Source: Nitrospirota bacterium | GTDB lineage: Bacteria > JACPQY01 | DNA length: 35,185 nt | Reading direction: 5' to 3' | Assembly (NCBI GenBank): GCA_016190245.1 | Contig: JACPQY010000020.1 | Span: 1 to 35,185, forward strand | Part shown: one piece after another, positions 15,650 through 23,645 of the stretch | Layout of the letters: every line of letters begins with the position of its first letter | How positions within the stretch are numbered: the stretch's first letter is position 1 | The notes under the pieces: model-generated | What the model was told of the DNA's origin: nothing | Database searches by the model: none | The model's input: only the letters and a program-made list of their open reading frames with translations | Made by a program: the position numbers and the translations under genes

Positions 15650-16401
15650 CGGCGAACCGGCGCCGCACCCTCTGGCGCCGAGCCCGGCCCAACGGGCCCA
15701 CCGTCTCCGTGGATCAGGGCCTTTTCGCCGCCGGCTCGATACTCGTCACGATGGCCACCATGATGCTCGGATTCGTGGTCTTCGGCTGCGCGGCGGCTCC
15801 CAAGCCGAAAGAACCGGACATCAGCGACAAGATTCTCAAACAGGTCGCCGTGCTCAACACCCCCACCAACGAGGGATCGATCTGGGTGGAGGGCAGCTCC
15901 GCCGGACTGTTCACAGACGTGAAGGCCCGCGTGGTGGGCGACATCGTCGTCGTGCAGATTGACGAGAGCTCCGCGGCCCGCAAGCGCGCGGGTATGAAAC
16001 TGGATCGTGACGCGGGCGTGAGCGGCGCCCTCGAAGGAGCGGACTCCGTCTCCGGCCTCAAGTCTCTCAAAGGCAAGCTCAGCCTCGGGCAGAACTCGAA
16101 TTCGCTGGGCGAGGCCTCCCGCAGCGACAATGTGGTAGCCACGGTCACCGCCTTCGTCACTGAAATGCTCCCGAACGGGAATCTGCGGATCGAGGGCCGC
16201 AAGGACGTCCGGGTGGACAGCGAGAACCAGTACATCTACGTCTCCGGCATCATCCGGCCGAGCGACATCTCACAGACCAACACCGTGCGTTCAACCGGCA
16301 TGGCCGACGCCAAGATCGAGTACAGCGGCGATGGCGCGCTCTCGGACGGCGTTCGGCGGGGCTGGCTCAAGCGCGTTTTCGATTTCGTCTGGCCCTTGTA
16401 A
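15646..16401 (+). CDS. flgH: Flagellar L-ring lipoprotein FlgH
   Basis: FlgH forms the outer-membrane L ring. The 251-residue protein has a long basic N-terminus, a hydrophobic segment (about 27-46) and a lipobox VFGC with Cys48 as lipidated residue. The mature part shows NEGSIWVEGSSAGLFTDVKAR, VGDIVVVQIDESS, the VTAFVTEMLPNGNLRIEGRK strand and ISQTNTVRSTGMADAKIEY, all diagnostic for FlgH. About 28 residues precede the hydrophobic core, so a later start may be used. It overlaps flgA by 4 bases. The following 638 bases before flgI are unusually large for this cluster. Confidence 0.95.
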   Translation: MTANRRRTLWRRARPNGPTVSVDQGLFAAGSILVTMATMMLGFVVFGCAAAPKPKEPDISDKILKQVAVLNTPTNEGSIWVEGSSAGLFTDVKARVVGDIVVVQIDESSAARKRAGMKLDRDAGVSGALEGADSVSGLKSLKGKLSLGQNSNSLGEASRSDNVVATVTAFVTEMLPNGNLRIEGRKDVRVDSENQYIYVSGIIRPSDISQTNTVRSTGMADAKIEYSGDGALSDGVRRGWLKRVFDFVWPL

Positions 16402-16404
16402 CTC

Positions 16405-16498
16405 GTGAGCCGCTAGCCGTGAACAGCGAAAAATGTTTGAGGGCCGTGCAGGAGGCAGGAAGCCTTTCCTGCTCACGGCTCACTGCTCACGGCTCACG
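16405..16498. repeat. Inverted array of degenerate 7-bp repeats after flgH
   Basis: GTGAGCC, GCTAGCC, GTGAACA at 16405-16426 is mirrored by GCTCACG GCTCACT GCTCACG GCTCACG at 16471-16498. The repeat period is 7 and the two arms can pair. It starts four bases after the flgH stop. Confidence 0.65.
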
Positions 16499-16554
16499 CC
16501 GTGAAGAAAGCCCCTCTGCGCCGGGTTCCCCCCTCCCGGCGCTACCTCCATTGA

Positions 16555-16590
16555 GCGGGCTCCCACGGATGGGAGCCCGCTTTTATTTTT
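16555..16590 (+). terminator. Strong intrinsic terminator between flgH and flgI
   Basis: GCGGGCTCCC (16555-16564) and GGGAGCCCGC (16571-16580) form a perfect 10-bp stem with a 6-base loop, followed directly by TTTTATTTTT (16581-16590). It should end transcripts from flgH, so flgI onwards probably needs another promoter or read-through control. Confidence 0.88.
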
Positions 16591-16677
16591 CGGAGTCCAG
16601 CCGCACGACGTTGCGTGGAGAACGCGCGTCGGGCGCGCAGAGGCTCCGGGAAGGGACGGGCCACATCCTCCTCAAAT

Positions 16678-16946
16678 CCCGCCTCCCATCCCAGGAGACG
16701 GGATCCTCCTTCCCCGCCGACTCAGCGGGGAGGTCTCACTCAGACCCTGGCCGTATCCCTCAGTCCCGCCGTCTTGACCGGGCGGTGGGGCCAACCCTAG
16801 AGGGGATCCCCAGCCCCATAGGGCGTTTTATCCTTGTGGCCATGGGCCCCCGGGAGCCAGGAAGGGCATTCGCGTGCCTTTCGGGTTTCCCGGGGGCTTC
16901 CCTCCCCACAGGGAAAAGGCCCGCACGGGCTTCCGGACCGACTCCG
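16678..16946 (+). other. Densely structured non-coding region upstream of flgI
   Basis: Consecutive hairpins can be drawn by eye at 16678-16702, 16709-16733, 16732-16746, 16766-16785 and 16795-16823 (CCCTA-GA-GGGG/CCCC-A-TAGGG, then GCGTTTTAT). Next is 16846-16897, with perfect 10-bp arms GCCCCCGGGA/TCCCGGGGGC enclosing a 7-bp inner hairpin at 16862-16881. The last are 16898-16915 (TTCCCT/AGGGAA) and 16917-16932, with a 4-bp stem at 16934-16946. No known riboswitch consensus was recognised. It could be a structured 5' leader, an independent RNA or a repeat element. Confidence 0.5.
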
Positions 16947-17039
16947 AGCCGTTTCCAGACGAGCATCCCAACGGCGCCGGTTGCAGAGAAGCTTGGCAGG
17001 CCGGGATATTCGGGTTTGAGATCGAGGCTCTCGGGGAGA

Positions 17040-18152
17040 ATGGGCCTCCTCTTCGCCTCTATGTTGCTTGTGACGGTCTGGGCCGGGCTTGGGAATCCAC
17101 GTCCGGCCCATGCCGACCGCGTGAAGGATCTTGTGAACGTCCTCGGTGTGCGCTCGAACCAACTTATCGGCTACGGCCTCGTAGTCGGCCTCGAGGGATC
17201 GGGCGACTCCTTCTTCCGATCCAACTTCACCCAGCAGAGCCTGGCCAACTTTCTCAAGAAACTCGGGATCCTCTTGGACGAGCGCACCGTGCGGAACCTC
17301 CGGCTGCGCAACAGCGCGGCCGTCATGGCCGTGGCCGGTCTTCCCGCCTTCGTGCGCCAGGGGAGCCGTGTAGATGTGATCGTGTCTTCCCTGGGCGATG
17401 CCCGCAGCCTCCAGGGCGGCACTCTCCTCATGACGCCCCTCAAAGGGGCGGACGGCAAGGTCTACGCCGTGGCTCAGGGACCGATTTCCGTGGGCGGATT
17501 CGAGCCGGGAAAAGCCTCCGCGCGCGCCGAGCGAAACCACATGACGACGGGCCGAATCAGCGGCGGCGCGCTCGTGGAGCACGAAGTCGTGATTGATCTG
17601 CAGAAGAAAGAGTCGCTCACGCTCCTGCTGATCAATCCCGACTTCACCACCTCCTCCCGGATCGCCCAGGCCATCAATGCCGGCCTCGGCGGCGATTTCG
17701 CCAGTCCCGTGGATGCCTCCGCGGTTCAACTGCGCATCCCGGAGGATTTCCGGGGCAATGTGGTGGATCTCGTGTCCGCCATCGAGGCCTTGGACGTGGA
17801 GGAATCGTCGAGGGCCCGCGTGGTGATGGACGAGCGGACCGGGACCGTCGTCATGGGCGAGAACCTCCAGCTCAAGCCGGTGGCCGTGGCGCACGGTGAG
17901 CTGCATATCACCATCGCGGAAGAGGGGCAGGAACCGTTGCCGCTCTCGCCGCAGGAGACTATAATTCTACCAAGCAACATGGAAGGCGAGAGCTCCAGGA
18001 AGGAGCGGGTTCTGATGCTGCCTCAGGGCCCCACGCTGGGCGAGATCGTCAAGGCCCTCAATACCATCGGGGTGGAGCCACGGGACTTGATCGCCATTCT
18101 GCAAGCCCTGAGAGCCGCGGGGGCGCTCAATGCCCAGATTGATTTCATGTAG
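17040..18152 (+). CDS. flgI: Flagellar P-ring protein FlgI
   Basis: FlgI builds the periplasmic P ring around the rod. From ATG at 17040 it has 370 residues, the usual size. The signal peptide is MGLLFASMLLVTVWAGL with cleavage after PAHA. The mature N-terminus DRVKDLVNVLGVRSNQLIGY is near-invariant for FlgI. VVGLEGSGDS, AVMAVAGLPAFVRQGSRVDV and the C-terminal LGEIVKALNTIGVEPRDLI also fit. The start is ambiguous: GGGGAGA lies only 1-2 bases from ATG 17040, while TTG at 17016 would give a better basic n-region (RSRLSGR). An open frame extends back to 16419 but is not protein-like. flgJ follows after 56 bases. Confidence 0.95.
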   Translation: MGLLFASMLLVTVWAGLGNPRPAHADRVKDLVNVLGVRSNQLIGYGLVVGLEGSGDSFFRSNFTQQSLANFLKKLGILLDERTVRNLRLRNSAAVMAVAGLPAFVRQGSRVDVIVSSLGDARSLQGGTLLMTPLKGADGKVYAVAQGPISVGGFEPGKASARAERNHMTTGRISGGALVEHEVVIDLQKKESLTLLLINPDFTTSSRIAQAINAGLGGDFASPVDASAVQLRIPEDFRGNVVDLVSAIEALDVEESSRARVVMDERTGTVVMGENLQLKPVAVAHGELHITIAEEGQEPLPLSPQETIILPSNMEGESSRKERVLMLPQGPTLGEIVKALNTIGVEPRDLIAILQALRAAGALNAQIDFM

Positions 18153-18208
18153 GACCGTGGACGCCCGAGGTATTTCCGTACTCGGTCTCGATCCAACGAG
18201 GATCCGCG

Positions 18209-19054
18209 ATGGTTGATCCCCTCGTCCGTTCTCAGGTTCTGGACGAGAAACTTAGAGTTCAGTCTCAGGATACGACTATCGAGCGGTTCAAGCGCCTCCA
18301 GGGCGGCGCCGACATGGATGAGGCGAAGGCGCGGAAGACGGCCCAGGAGTTCGAGGCCTACTTTCTCTATCAACTCGTCAAGGGCATGCGGGAAGCCTAC
18401 ACCGAGGGCGATTCGCTGTTCGAAGGGGAGGGCGGCGGGGGCTTCCAGGGCGACGTCTACAAGGAAATGCTCGATGAGGAGTTCGGGCGCACGATGGCCT
18501 CAAGCGGGGGCGTGGGTGTGGCCGACATGGTTCTGAAGAGTCTGGGTTTGAGCACGAGGGAAGTTGCGCGTCGTCTTCCGCCCGCAGTCGCACGCGGGCT
18601 GGATTCGTATGCCCAAGCCCCGTCTCTGGTGGAGCCCTCGCATCAGGCCCCGTCGCGGGAAGGCATCCTGCTGACCAAGCCGGTGCCCGGGAGTATCACC
18701 TCCGCCTTCGGGACCCGGGTGGACCCCATCACGGGGCGGCTACAGCCCCACGAGGGCCTCGACCTCCGCGCAGCCGAGGGTGAGCCGGTGCGGGCCGCCG
18801 CCTCCGGCATCGTCCTCTTCGCGGGGGAGAAGCCGGGCTACGGGCGGATGGTGGAAATCCTCCACGCCGACGGGTTCACCAGCCTCTATGCCCACCTGAG
18901 CGGCACGCGCGTGGAACGCGGCGAGTTTATCGAGCGTGGAAGAATTCTCGGAGAAGCGGGGGAGACGGGACGATCAACGGGGCCCCACCTGCATCTTGAA
19001 TTCAAGCGAAATGGGACGCCGCTCGATCCCACACCATACTTGAGAAATGTTTAG
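18209..19054 (+). CDS. flgJ: FlgJ rod-cap domain fused to M23 peptidase
   Basis: The 281-residue protein joins an N-terminal rod-binding (rod cap) domain, about residues 35-115 (KTAQEFEAYFLYQLVKGMRE, FQGDVYKEMLDEEFGRTMA), to an M23/LytM peptidase domain, about 155-281. Zinc ligands His181, Asp185 and His262, plus His229 and His260, are present, so the peptidase looks active. In enterobacterial FlgJ the second domain is instead a GH73 glucosaminidase. Here peptidoglycan would be opened for the rod by cutting peptide cross-links. The ATG at 18209 has GAGG at 18199-18202. No signal peptide is seen, consistent with export through the flagellar apparatus. Confidence 0.92.
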   Translation: MVDPLVRSQVLDEKLRVQSQDTTIERFKRLQGGADMDEAKARKTAQEFEAYFLYQLVKGMREAYTEGDSLFEGEGGGGFQGDVYKEMLDEEFGRTMASSGGVGVADMVLKSLGLSTREVARRLPPAVARGLDSYAQAPSLVEPSHQAPSREGILLTKPVPGSITSAFGTRVDPITGRLQPHEGLDLRAAEGEPVRAAASGIVLFAGEKPGYGRMVEILHADGFTSLYAHLSGTRVERGEFIERGRILGEAGETGRSTGPHLHLEFKRNGTPLDPTPYLRNV

Positions 19055-19068
19055 CAACATATTGTAAT
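19040..19068 (+). promoter_or_regulatory. Sigma-70-like promoter upstream of flgM
   Basis: TTGAGA (19040-19045), a 17-base spacer and TGTAAT (19063-19068) each match consensus at 5 of 6 positions. It overlaps the last codons of flgJ. The AT-rich patch also contains the 12-bp palindrome TTGTAATTACAA (19062-19073) across the -10. Confidence 0.6.
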
Positions 19069-19149
19069 TACAAGGTAACCAAAACACCATGGCAAACGGA
19101 TCACTTCAGCCAACCTTGACATCGGCCCTCCGAATCTCGGCGGAACCTG

Positions 19150-19177
19150 ACAGGGTTAGGAAGTTTACAAACCCTGT
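19150..19177. promoter_or_regulatory. Inverted repeat abutting the flgM sigma-28-like promoter
   Basis: ACAGGGTT (19150-19157) and AACCCTGT (19170-19177) are perfect 8-bp arms. The right arm ends directly before the -35 element at 19178. It may be an operator, or a hairpin in transcripts from the upstream promoter; no T-run follows, so it is not a normal terminator. Confidence 0.5.
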
Positions 19178-19204
19178 TAAAGTTCCCCATGGGGCTGCCG
19201 AAGG
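19178..19204 (+). promoter_or_regulatory. Sigma-28 (FliA)-like promoter of flgM
   Basis: TAAAGTTC begins at 19178, and the -10 GCCGAAGG is at 19197-19204. TAAA and GCCG are separated by exactly 15 bases, matching TAAA-N15-GCCGATAA with GCCGA conserved. The spacer holds the palindrome CCCCATGGGG. The predicted start near 19211 leaves a leader of about 20 bases with GAGGAGAAGG before ATG 19232. Confidence 0.7.
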
Positions 19205-19231
19205 TAAAGGTGAGGAGAAGGGATTACGACC

Positions 19232-19543
19232 ATGTCAGCGAGGATAGCCGGTCTTGTATCAAAGCAAGTTGAACAGCTCGTCTCCAACAAGGTTGAGAAG
19301 CGGGATGTCAACCGGAAGGAGAAGTCCGAGTCCACCACCACTCCGTCCGGCGAACGAGTCTCGATCTCCGAGGCCGCACGGGACGTCGCAGCAGCCAAGA
19401 GCCGCGTCTCCCTGCTGCCGGATGTCCGCTCCGAGCGGGTGGAGGAACTGCGGGACGCCGTGGCCAACGGCTCCTACGACGTGGATAGCCACGCCGTGGC
19501 GGATCGTCTCCTCCGCGAGACCCTACTCGACCTGCTTCTCTAG
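19232..19543 (+). CDS. flgM: Anti-sigma-28 factor FlgM
   Basis: FlgM binds FliA (sigma 28) until the hook-basal body is complete, then is exported. The 103-residue protein has the right size. Its N-terminal half is polar and Lys/Ser/Glu-rich, as expected for an unfolded export region. The C-terminal half has VSISEAARDVAAAKSRVSLLPDVRSERVEELRDAVANGSYDVDSHAVADRLL in separate conserved pieces; VRSERVEELRDAVANGSY is the family hallmark. It has tandem sigma-70-like and sigma-28-like promoters and precedes flgN by 60 bases, the usual neighbour. Confidence 0.93.
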   Translation: MSARIAGLVSKQVEQLVSNKVEKRDVNRKEKSESTTTPSGERVSISEAARDVAAAKSRVSLLPDVRSERVEELRDAVANGSYDVDSHAVADRLLRETLLDLLL

Positions 19544-19603
19544 CCGAGACCGCCGCCGCGCGGCGGATCTCGTTGGGGGCGGCTTCGTTCCAAGGAGGGA
19601 ACC

Positions 19604-20110
19604 GTGCCGCTTTCGGCGGGGCTGAACCCGTCCGCCTTTCAGAATTTCATCCGCATTCTGTGCGCCCAGCGGGACGCCCTCACGCTCCTGAAGAAACGCC
19701 TCATTGACCAGCACGCGCACCTGGTGCGGTTTCGAGTGGCGGATCTCGAGACGATCACGCGTGACATCGCCGAGTTGACGGCGAAGATCGCCATGCTCGA
19801 GAAGGAACGGTACGAGTGGGTGAAGGGGAATCTCAGGTCCGCCCACCTCAAACTCACCGAGGTGGTGCCGCTCGCGCCCCCGGCTTCGCGCCCGGCCCTG
19901 CTGGACTTGCACCGGGAACTGCGCGATCTCTCGCGCGAGGTCTCCCGCCTCACACGCGGGAACGCGGAGCTCATGCGCAGCGGAAGCGGCCTCGTCCAGG
20001 GCCTTCTCAACCTGTACCGGCACAGCCTGGCCCCCACGCCGGTCTATGACCGCCATGCGAGCCTGGGCGCGGCCCCAAACCCTGGCGGCACGCTGAGGGC
20101 GCAGATCTAG
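19604..20110 (+). CDS. flgN: Flagellar export chaperone FlgN-like
   Basis: FlgN escorts FlgK and FlgL to the export gate. The 168-residue protein is almost all helical: a long N-terminal coiled coil (residues about 18-75, ALTLLKKRLIDQHAHLVRF and IAELTAKIAMLEKERYEW), then a second helical pair with LLDLHRELRDLSREVSRL. Sequence identity in this family is low; the call rests on helix pattern, the end motif NxELMRSGSGLVQGLLNLY and the position between flgM and flgK. GTG at 19604 has AAGGAGGG 5 bases upstream. The end of the gene runs straight into 7-bp repeats. Confidence 0.82.
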   Translation: MPLSAGLNPSAFQNFIRILCAQRDALTLLKKRLIDQHAHLVRFRVADLETITRDIAELTAKIAMLEKERYEWVKGNLRSAHLKLTEVVPLAPPASRPALLDLHRELRDLSREVSRLTRGNAELMRSGSGLVQGLLNLYRHSLAPTPVYDRHASLGAAPNPGGTLRAQI

Positions 20111-20120
20111 CTCGAAAACC

Positions 20121-20276
20121 GTGAACAGAGAACCGAGAACCGCGAGCGGAGAATCGAGAATCGGGAATCGAGAATCGAAATGCCGACTCTCCGCCGAGGG
20201 GCGGACTCCCGGCTCCCAATCCTCGACCTCCGACTGCCGACTCTCCGCCGAATGGCGGACTGCCGACTGCCGATAA
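20121..20276. repeat. Degenerate 7-bp repeats between flgN and flgK
   Basis: Two blocks of 7-bp period, GAGAATC-like (about 20121-20178) and GACTGCC-like (about 20230-20272), flank inverted cores CTCCGCCGAGGGGCGGA and CTCCGCCGAATGGCGGA. The array reaches to 2 bases before the flgK ATG, leaving no normal ribosome-binding site. Confidence 0.7.
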
Positions 20277-20277
20277 C

Positions 20278-22473
20278 ATGCCCGGCATCGACGACATCCT
20301 CAATATCGCCACCCAGGCGATCACCGTCCACCGGGCGACGATCGAGGTCCTCGGCCACAACATCGCCAATGTCAACACGCCGGGTTACTCGCGCCAGAAC
20401 CCTTTCCTCGAAAACAACTTCCCCAACGATGACTTCTTCGGGAAGATCGGCACCGGCGTCAGCCTTCGCTCGGTGCGGCGCGAGGCCGATGTGTTCCTCA
20501 ATCAGGAGATTTGGACCAACGTGGCGAAGAAGGGGGAACTCTACTCGGAGAACCTCCAACTCAGGCGCATCGAGGAGATTTTCAACGAATCCTCCGAGAC
20601 GGGGCTCAACACCGCCGTCCAGGAGTTCTTCGCGGCATGGAACGACCTCGCGAACATGCCCGACGGCATCGCGGAACGCGAGGCCGTGTTGGAGAAAGGC
20701 CGCGTGCTCCGCGACGCCTTCCGCCGCAACATGGACCAGTTGGACGAGGTCAACCGGCTCATTTCGCCGCGGCTCACGGCCGCCGTGTCCACCGTCAACT
20801 CGCTCGCCCAGGAAATCGCCTCGCTCAACGTCCGCGTGGCCAACACCGAGGGGCAGGACGGGCACGCCAACGACGAGCGCGATCTGCGCGAGCAGAAAAT
20901 GAAGGAGCTTTCGGACCTGATCGGCTTCAGCAGCTATGAAGACCCGAACACCGGCATGGTCACCCTCACGGTGGGCGGGCTCCCTCTCGTCGCGGGCAAG
21001 ACGGCCGGCTCGCTCCAGTCCACGACGCCGACCGCGAGCACCTCTCGGCTCAACTTCGTCCGGGCCGACGGGTCAACGCAGGAGATCACCAATCTCATTT
21101 CGAGCGGCCAGATCAAGGGCCTGCTGGATCTGCGCAACATCACCATTCCCGACATGAAGGACTCGCTGAATACCCTGGCGAGGGAGGTCATCGAGGAGAT
21201 CAACCGCGTTCACTCCAGGGGCGTGGGGCTGGCCACGGACGCGACCGGCAAGTCCGCCGGTTTCACCTCCGTGACGAGCCGTCTCTCCATCGCCCACTCG
21301 ACCACCTTCAACACGGCGGTCTCGAACTCCGGAAGCCCGTTCTCGCTGGTGGATGGCGGCACGTTCACCATCCACGCGTACGATTCGAACGGCAATCTCA
21401 TCGGGCAGAGGACCTTCACGATCGATGCCAACAACAACGCCGCGAGCTTCGGCTCGGGCACGACCAACCACGGCTATCCGCCGGGCACCCTGCAGGAGTT
21501 GGCGAGCGCCGTCAACAGCACGACCTTCGGCCTCGGGGGTGTCGTCACCGCAACGATCGGGACGGTCGGGCCGGGCACCGCAGCCACGATCTCCTTCGGC
21601 GCAGCCGCCGGGACGTCCTATTTCACCTTCTCGGACGACTCGAGCGACTTCCTCGAGGTCATGGGCATCAACACGTTCTTCACGGGCATGGATGCCCGGA
21701 GCTTCGATCTCAACCCGGTGGTGACGAACGACGTGAACAAGATCAACGCCGCCATCGTGGACCGGCGCGCCGTCCTCCAGAACGCCAACACGTACACGGC
21801 CGGAGGCACCACGGGATTCAGCCTGGGCTTTGGGTCGGTCTTCACTCCGGGCACGATGACGATCGACGTGTACGACGCGCAGAACAACATCATCGAGACC
21901 CGGACGATCACGGTGAGCGGCTCCACCCAACTCCTCAGCCTCGGGGCCGGCGGCACGTCCGGCCGGCTCGGATACAACATCAACGAGACCTTCGAGAACC
22001 TCGAGGCCAGCGTGAACGCGGGCGGCACGCTCATCGCCATCCGCCCGACCAACCTGGGCGACCGTTTCGTCATCCGCTCCTCGACCACGAGCATCCTCCA
22101 GAACCTTGCCCTCACGGATCTCACGCCGGGTCCGCGGAACTTCTCGGCCGGCGACAACCGGAACGCGCTGTCCGTCAGCTCTCTCGAGTATTCGCTCGTC
22201 ATGACCGGAGGCACCCAGACCTTCAGCGAGTACTACTCGAGCTTCACCGCCGAGGTCGGATCGGAGGTGGAAAACAACCAGCGGAACCTTGACCAGCAGG
22301 ACCTGGTGGTGCGACAACTTGAGGACTTCCGGGATGAGCGGGCGGGCGTCAACTTGGATGAGGAGCTCGCCAAGCTCATCAAGTTTGAACAGGCCTACAA
22401 CGCGGCCTCGCAGCTTGTCGTGCTCGTCGGCGAGCTGACCGACCGGCTGATCAACTCGCTCGGAGCGGCCTAG
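20278..22473 (+). CDS. flgK: Hook-filament junction protein FlgK (HAP1), long form
   Basis: FlgK is the first hook-associated protein. The N-terminus has HNIANVNTPGYSRQNPFLEN. Residues about 80-215 form the conserved helical part ending NDERDLREQKMKELSDLIGF. The C-terminus has VNLDEELAKLIKFEQAYNAASQLV. At 731 residues it is well above the about 550 of enteric FlgK. The extra length is a central region with two similar units, beginning TFTIHAYDSNGNLIGQRTFTI (in two parts; near residue 362) and TMTIDVYDAQNNIIETRTIT (near 526), each followed by a Gly/Ser/Thr-rich beta segment. The duplication probably makes extra surface domains. flgL starts 2 bases after its stop. Confidence 0.95.
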   Translation: MPGIDDILNIATQAITVHRATIEVLGHNIANVNTPGYSRQNPFLENNFPNDDFFGKIGTGVSLRSVRREADVFLNQEIWTNVAKKGELYSENLQLRRIEEIFNESSETGLNTAVQEFFAAWNDLANMPDGIAEREAVLEKGRVLRDAFRRNMDQLDEVNRLISPRLTAAVSTVNSLAQEIASLNVRVANTEGQDGHANDERDLREQKMKELSDLIGFSSYEDPNTGMVTLTVGGLPLVAGKTAGSLQSTTPTASTSRLNFVRADGSTQEITNLISSGQIKGLLDLRNITIPDMKDSLNTLAREVIEEINRVHSRGVGLATDATGKSAGFTSVTSRLSIAHSTTFNTAVSNSGSPFSLVDGGTFTIHAYDSNGNLIGQRTFTIDANNNAASFGSGTTNHGYPPGTLQELASAVNSTTFGLGGVVTATIGTVGPGTAATISFGAAAGTSYFTFSDDSSDFLEVMGINTFFTGMDARSFDLNPVVTNDVNKINAAIVDRRAVLQNANTYTAGGTTGFSLGFGSVFTPGTMTIDVYDAQNNIIETRTITVSGSTQLLSLGAGGTSGRLGYNINETFENLEASVNAGGTLIAIRPTNLGDRFVIRSSTTSILQNLALTDLTPGPRNFSAGDNRNALSVSSLEYSLVMTGGTQTFSEYYSSFTAEVGSEVENNQRNLDQQDLVVRQLEDFRDERAGVNLDEELAKLIKFEQAYNAASQLVVLVGELTDRLINSLGAA

Positions 22474-22475
22474 TC

Positions 22476-23645
22476 ATGAGCGTGCGCGTCACTCAGAACC
22501 AGCTCTTTCGGAACATCACAGCGGACATCAACGCGAACTACCGGCGAATCTTCGACACCCAGATCAAGATCGGCGCCCAGAAGCGCGTGATCAAACCCTC
22601 CGACGACCCGGTCGCCATCGCGCAGATCCTCGAGTTCCGCCGGGCGGTGGACGACCTCAACCAGTTCGACCGCAACATTGATCAGGCCCGGCGTTTCCTG
22701 CAGGCGAGCGACTCCGCCCTCAATGATGCCCATGACATCCTCACGCGCGCCAAGCAGCTCGCGATCTCAGCAGCGAACACCCCCCTGGACGAGGCCGAAC
22801 GCCAAGCCATGGCCTACGAGGTGGAGGAGATTCAGAACGAGCTGGTCAAGCTGGCCAATACCCAGTTCAACGGACAGTATCTCTTCGGCGGATCGAACAC
22901 CGACACTGCACCCTTCTCGGTCAAGACTCTTTCTGAGAATGTCTCCGACACTGGGAACACGCGTTTCCGCGTCGTGGTCTATTCGGGTCAGGGCATCGAC
23001 GTGTCCGATGCGAACGACATTGACACGGACAGCCTGGCTGCCGGTTCGACGGACGAGATGCCGGACGCCACGAGCGCGGTCTCCGCCGGCAACATCGCCA
23101 ACGCGGTGTACCACCCCGGCACGGGCGCCCCGGTGGCCACCTTCGGCTCGGGTTCCGTACAGAATCAGGCGCGGGTATTGAGCCGCTTCTTCGATGCCGT
23201 CAACATCCAGGTGACGTTCGGCTCAACCGGGAAGGTGCAGATCAACGAGACGGGCCGGATTTTCACCGGAGACGGCAGCAATGACGATGGGGACTCGTCG
23301 GTCAACGTCTTCCGAGCCCTCGATGACCTGCGGATCGCGCTGGAGAACAACAGCCTCGGCGCTGGCGGGATCGGGGGCGTCCAGCAGAGGATCACGGAGT
23401 TGGACTTCGCGATGGAGCGGGTCCGCGAGGCGCAGTCCCGCATCGGCTCCCGCGTCAACCGCGTGGAGCAGGCCGAGAAGGCCCACGAGACCGTCCGCAT
23501 CGCCTCCGAAGACGCCCGGAGCAAGCAGGAAGACCTCGATGTGGCCGCGGCCCTCACCGAGCTCCAACTTGCGCAGACCATCTTCCAAGCGGCCCTCGCC
23601 AGCGCGTCACGCATCATGGGCCTCAGCCTGCTGAACTTCCTGTAG
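22476..23645 (+). CDS. flgL: Hook-filament junction protein FlgL (HAP3)
   Basis: FlgL links the hook to flagellin. The 389-residue protein starts MSVRVTQNQLFRNITADINA, followed by QIKIGAQKRVIKPSDDPVAI and the helix RRFLQASDSALNDAHDILTRAKQLA (in two parts). LANTQFNGQYLFGGSNTDTAPF is diagnostic. The C-terminal coiled-coil segment holds EDLDVAAALTELQLAQTIFQ. It overlaps no gene but follows flgK by 2 bases, consistent with joint export by FlgN. fliW and csrA, which often follow, are absent; the next gene is on the other strand. Confidence 0.96.
   Translation: MSVRVTQNQLFRNITADINANYRRIFDTQIKIGAQKRVIKPSDDPVAIAQILEFRRAVDDLNQFDRNIDQARRFLQASDSALNDAHDILTRAKQLAISAANTPLDEAERQAMAYEVEEIQNELVKLANTQFNGQYLFGGSNTDTAPFSVKTLSENVSDTGNTRFRVVVYSGQGIDVSDANDIDTDSLAAGSTDEMPDATSAVSAGNIANAVYHPGTGAPVATFGSGSVQNQARVLSRFFDAVNIQVTFGSTGKVQINETGRIFTGDGSNDDGDSSVNVFRALDDLRIALENNSLGAGGIGGVQQRITELDFAMERVREAQSRIGSRVNRVEQAEKAHETVRIASEDARSKQEDLDVAAALTELQLAQTIFQAALASASRIMGLSLLNFL

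Noticed and set aside
16419-17039. Open frame extending FlgI by about 200 residues
   Set aside because: It crosses a terminator and hairpins, has low-complexity Pro/Ser/Arg composition, and would place the signal peptide internally.
19055-19231. c-di-GMP riboswitch upstream of flgM (GGCAAACG at about 19091)
   Set aside because: The GEMM-I core needs ACAGGGCAAACC and a second GGACGCAAAGCC-like block; neither is complete here.
20268-20275. Perfect GCCGATAA, the sigma-28 -10 consensus, directly before flgK
   Set aside because: No TAAA occurs 15 bases upstream, the start would fall inside flgK, and the octamer is one unit of a GACTGCC repeat array.
21073-22317. 414-codon minus-strand ORF inside flgK
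   Set aside because: Shadow of flgK; no recognisable domain and no ribosome-binding site.
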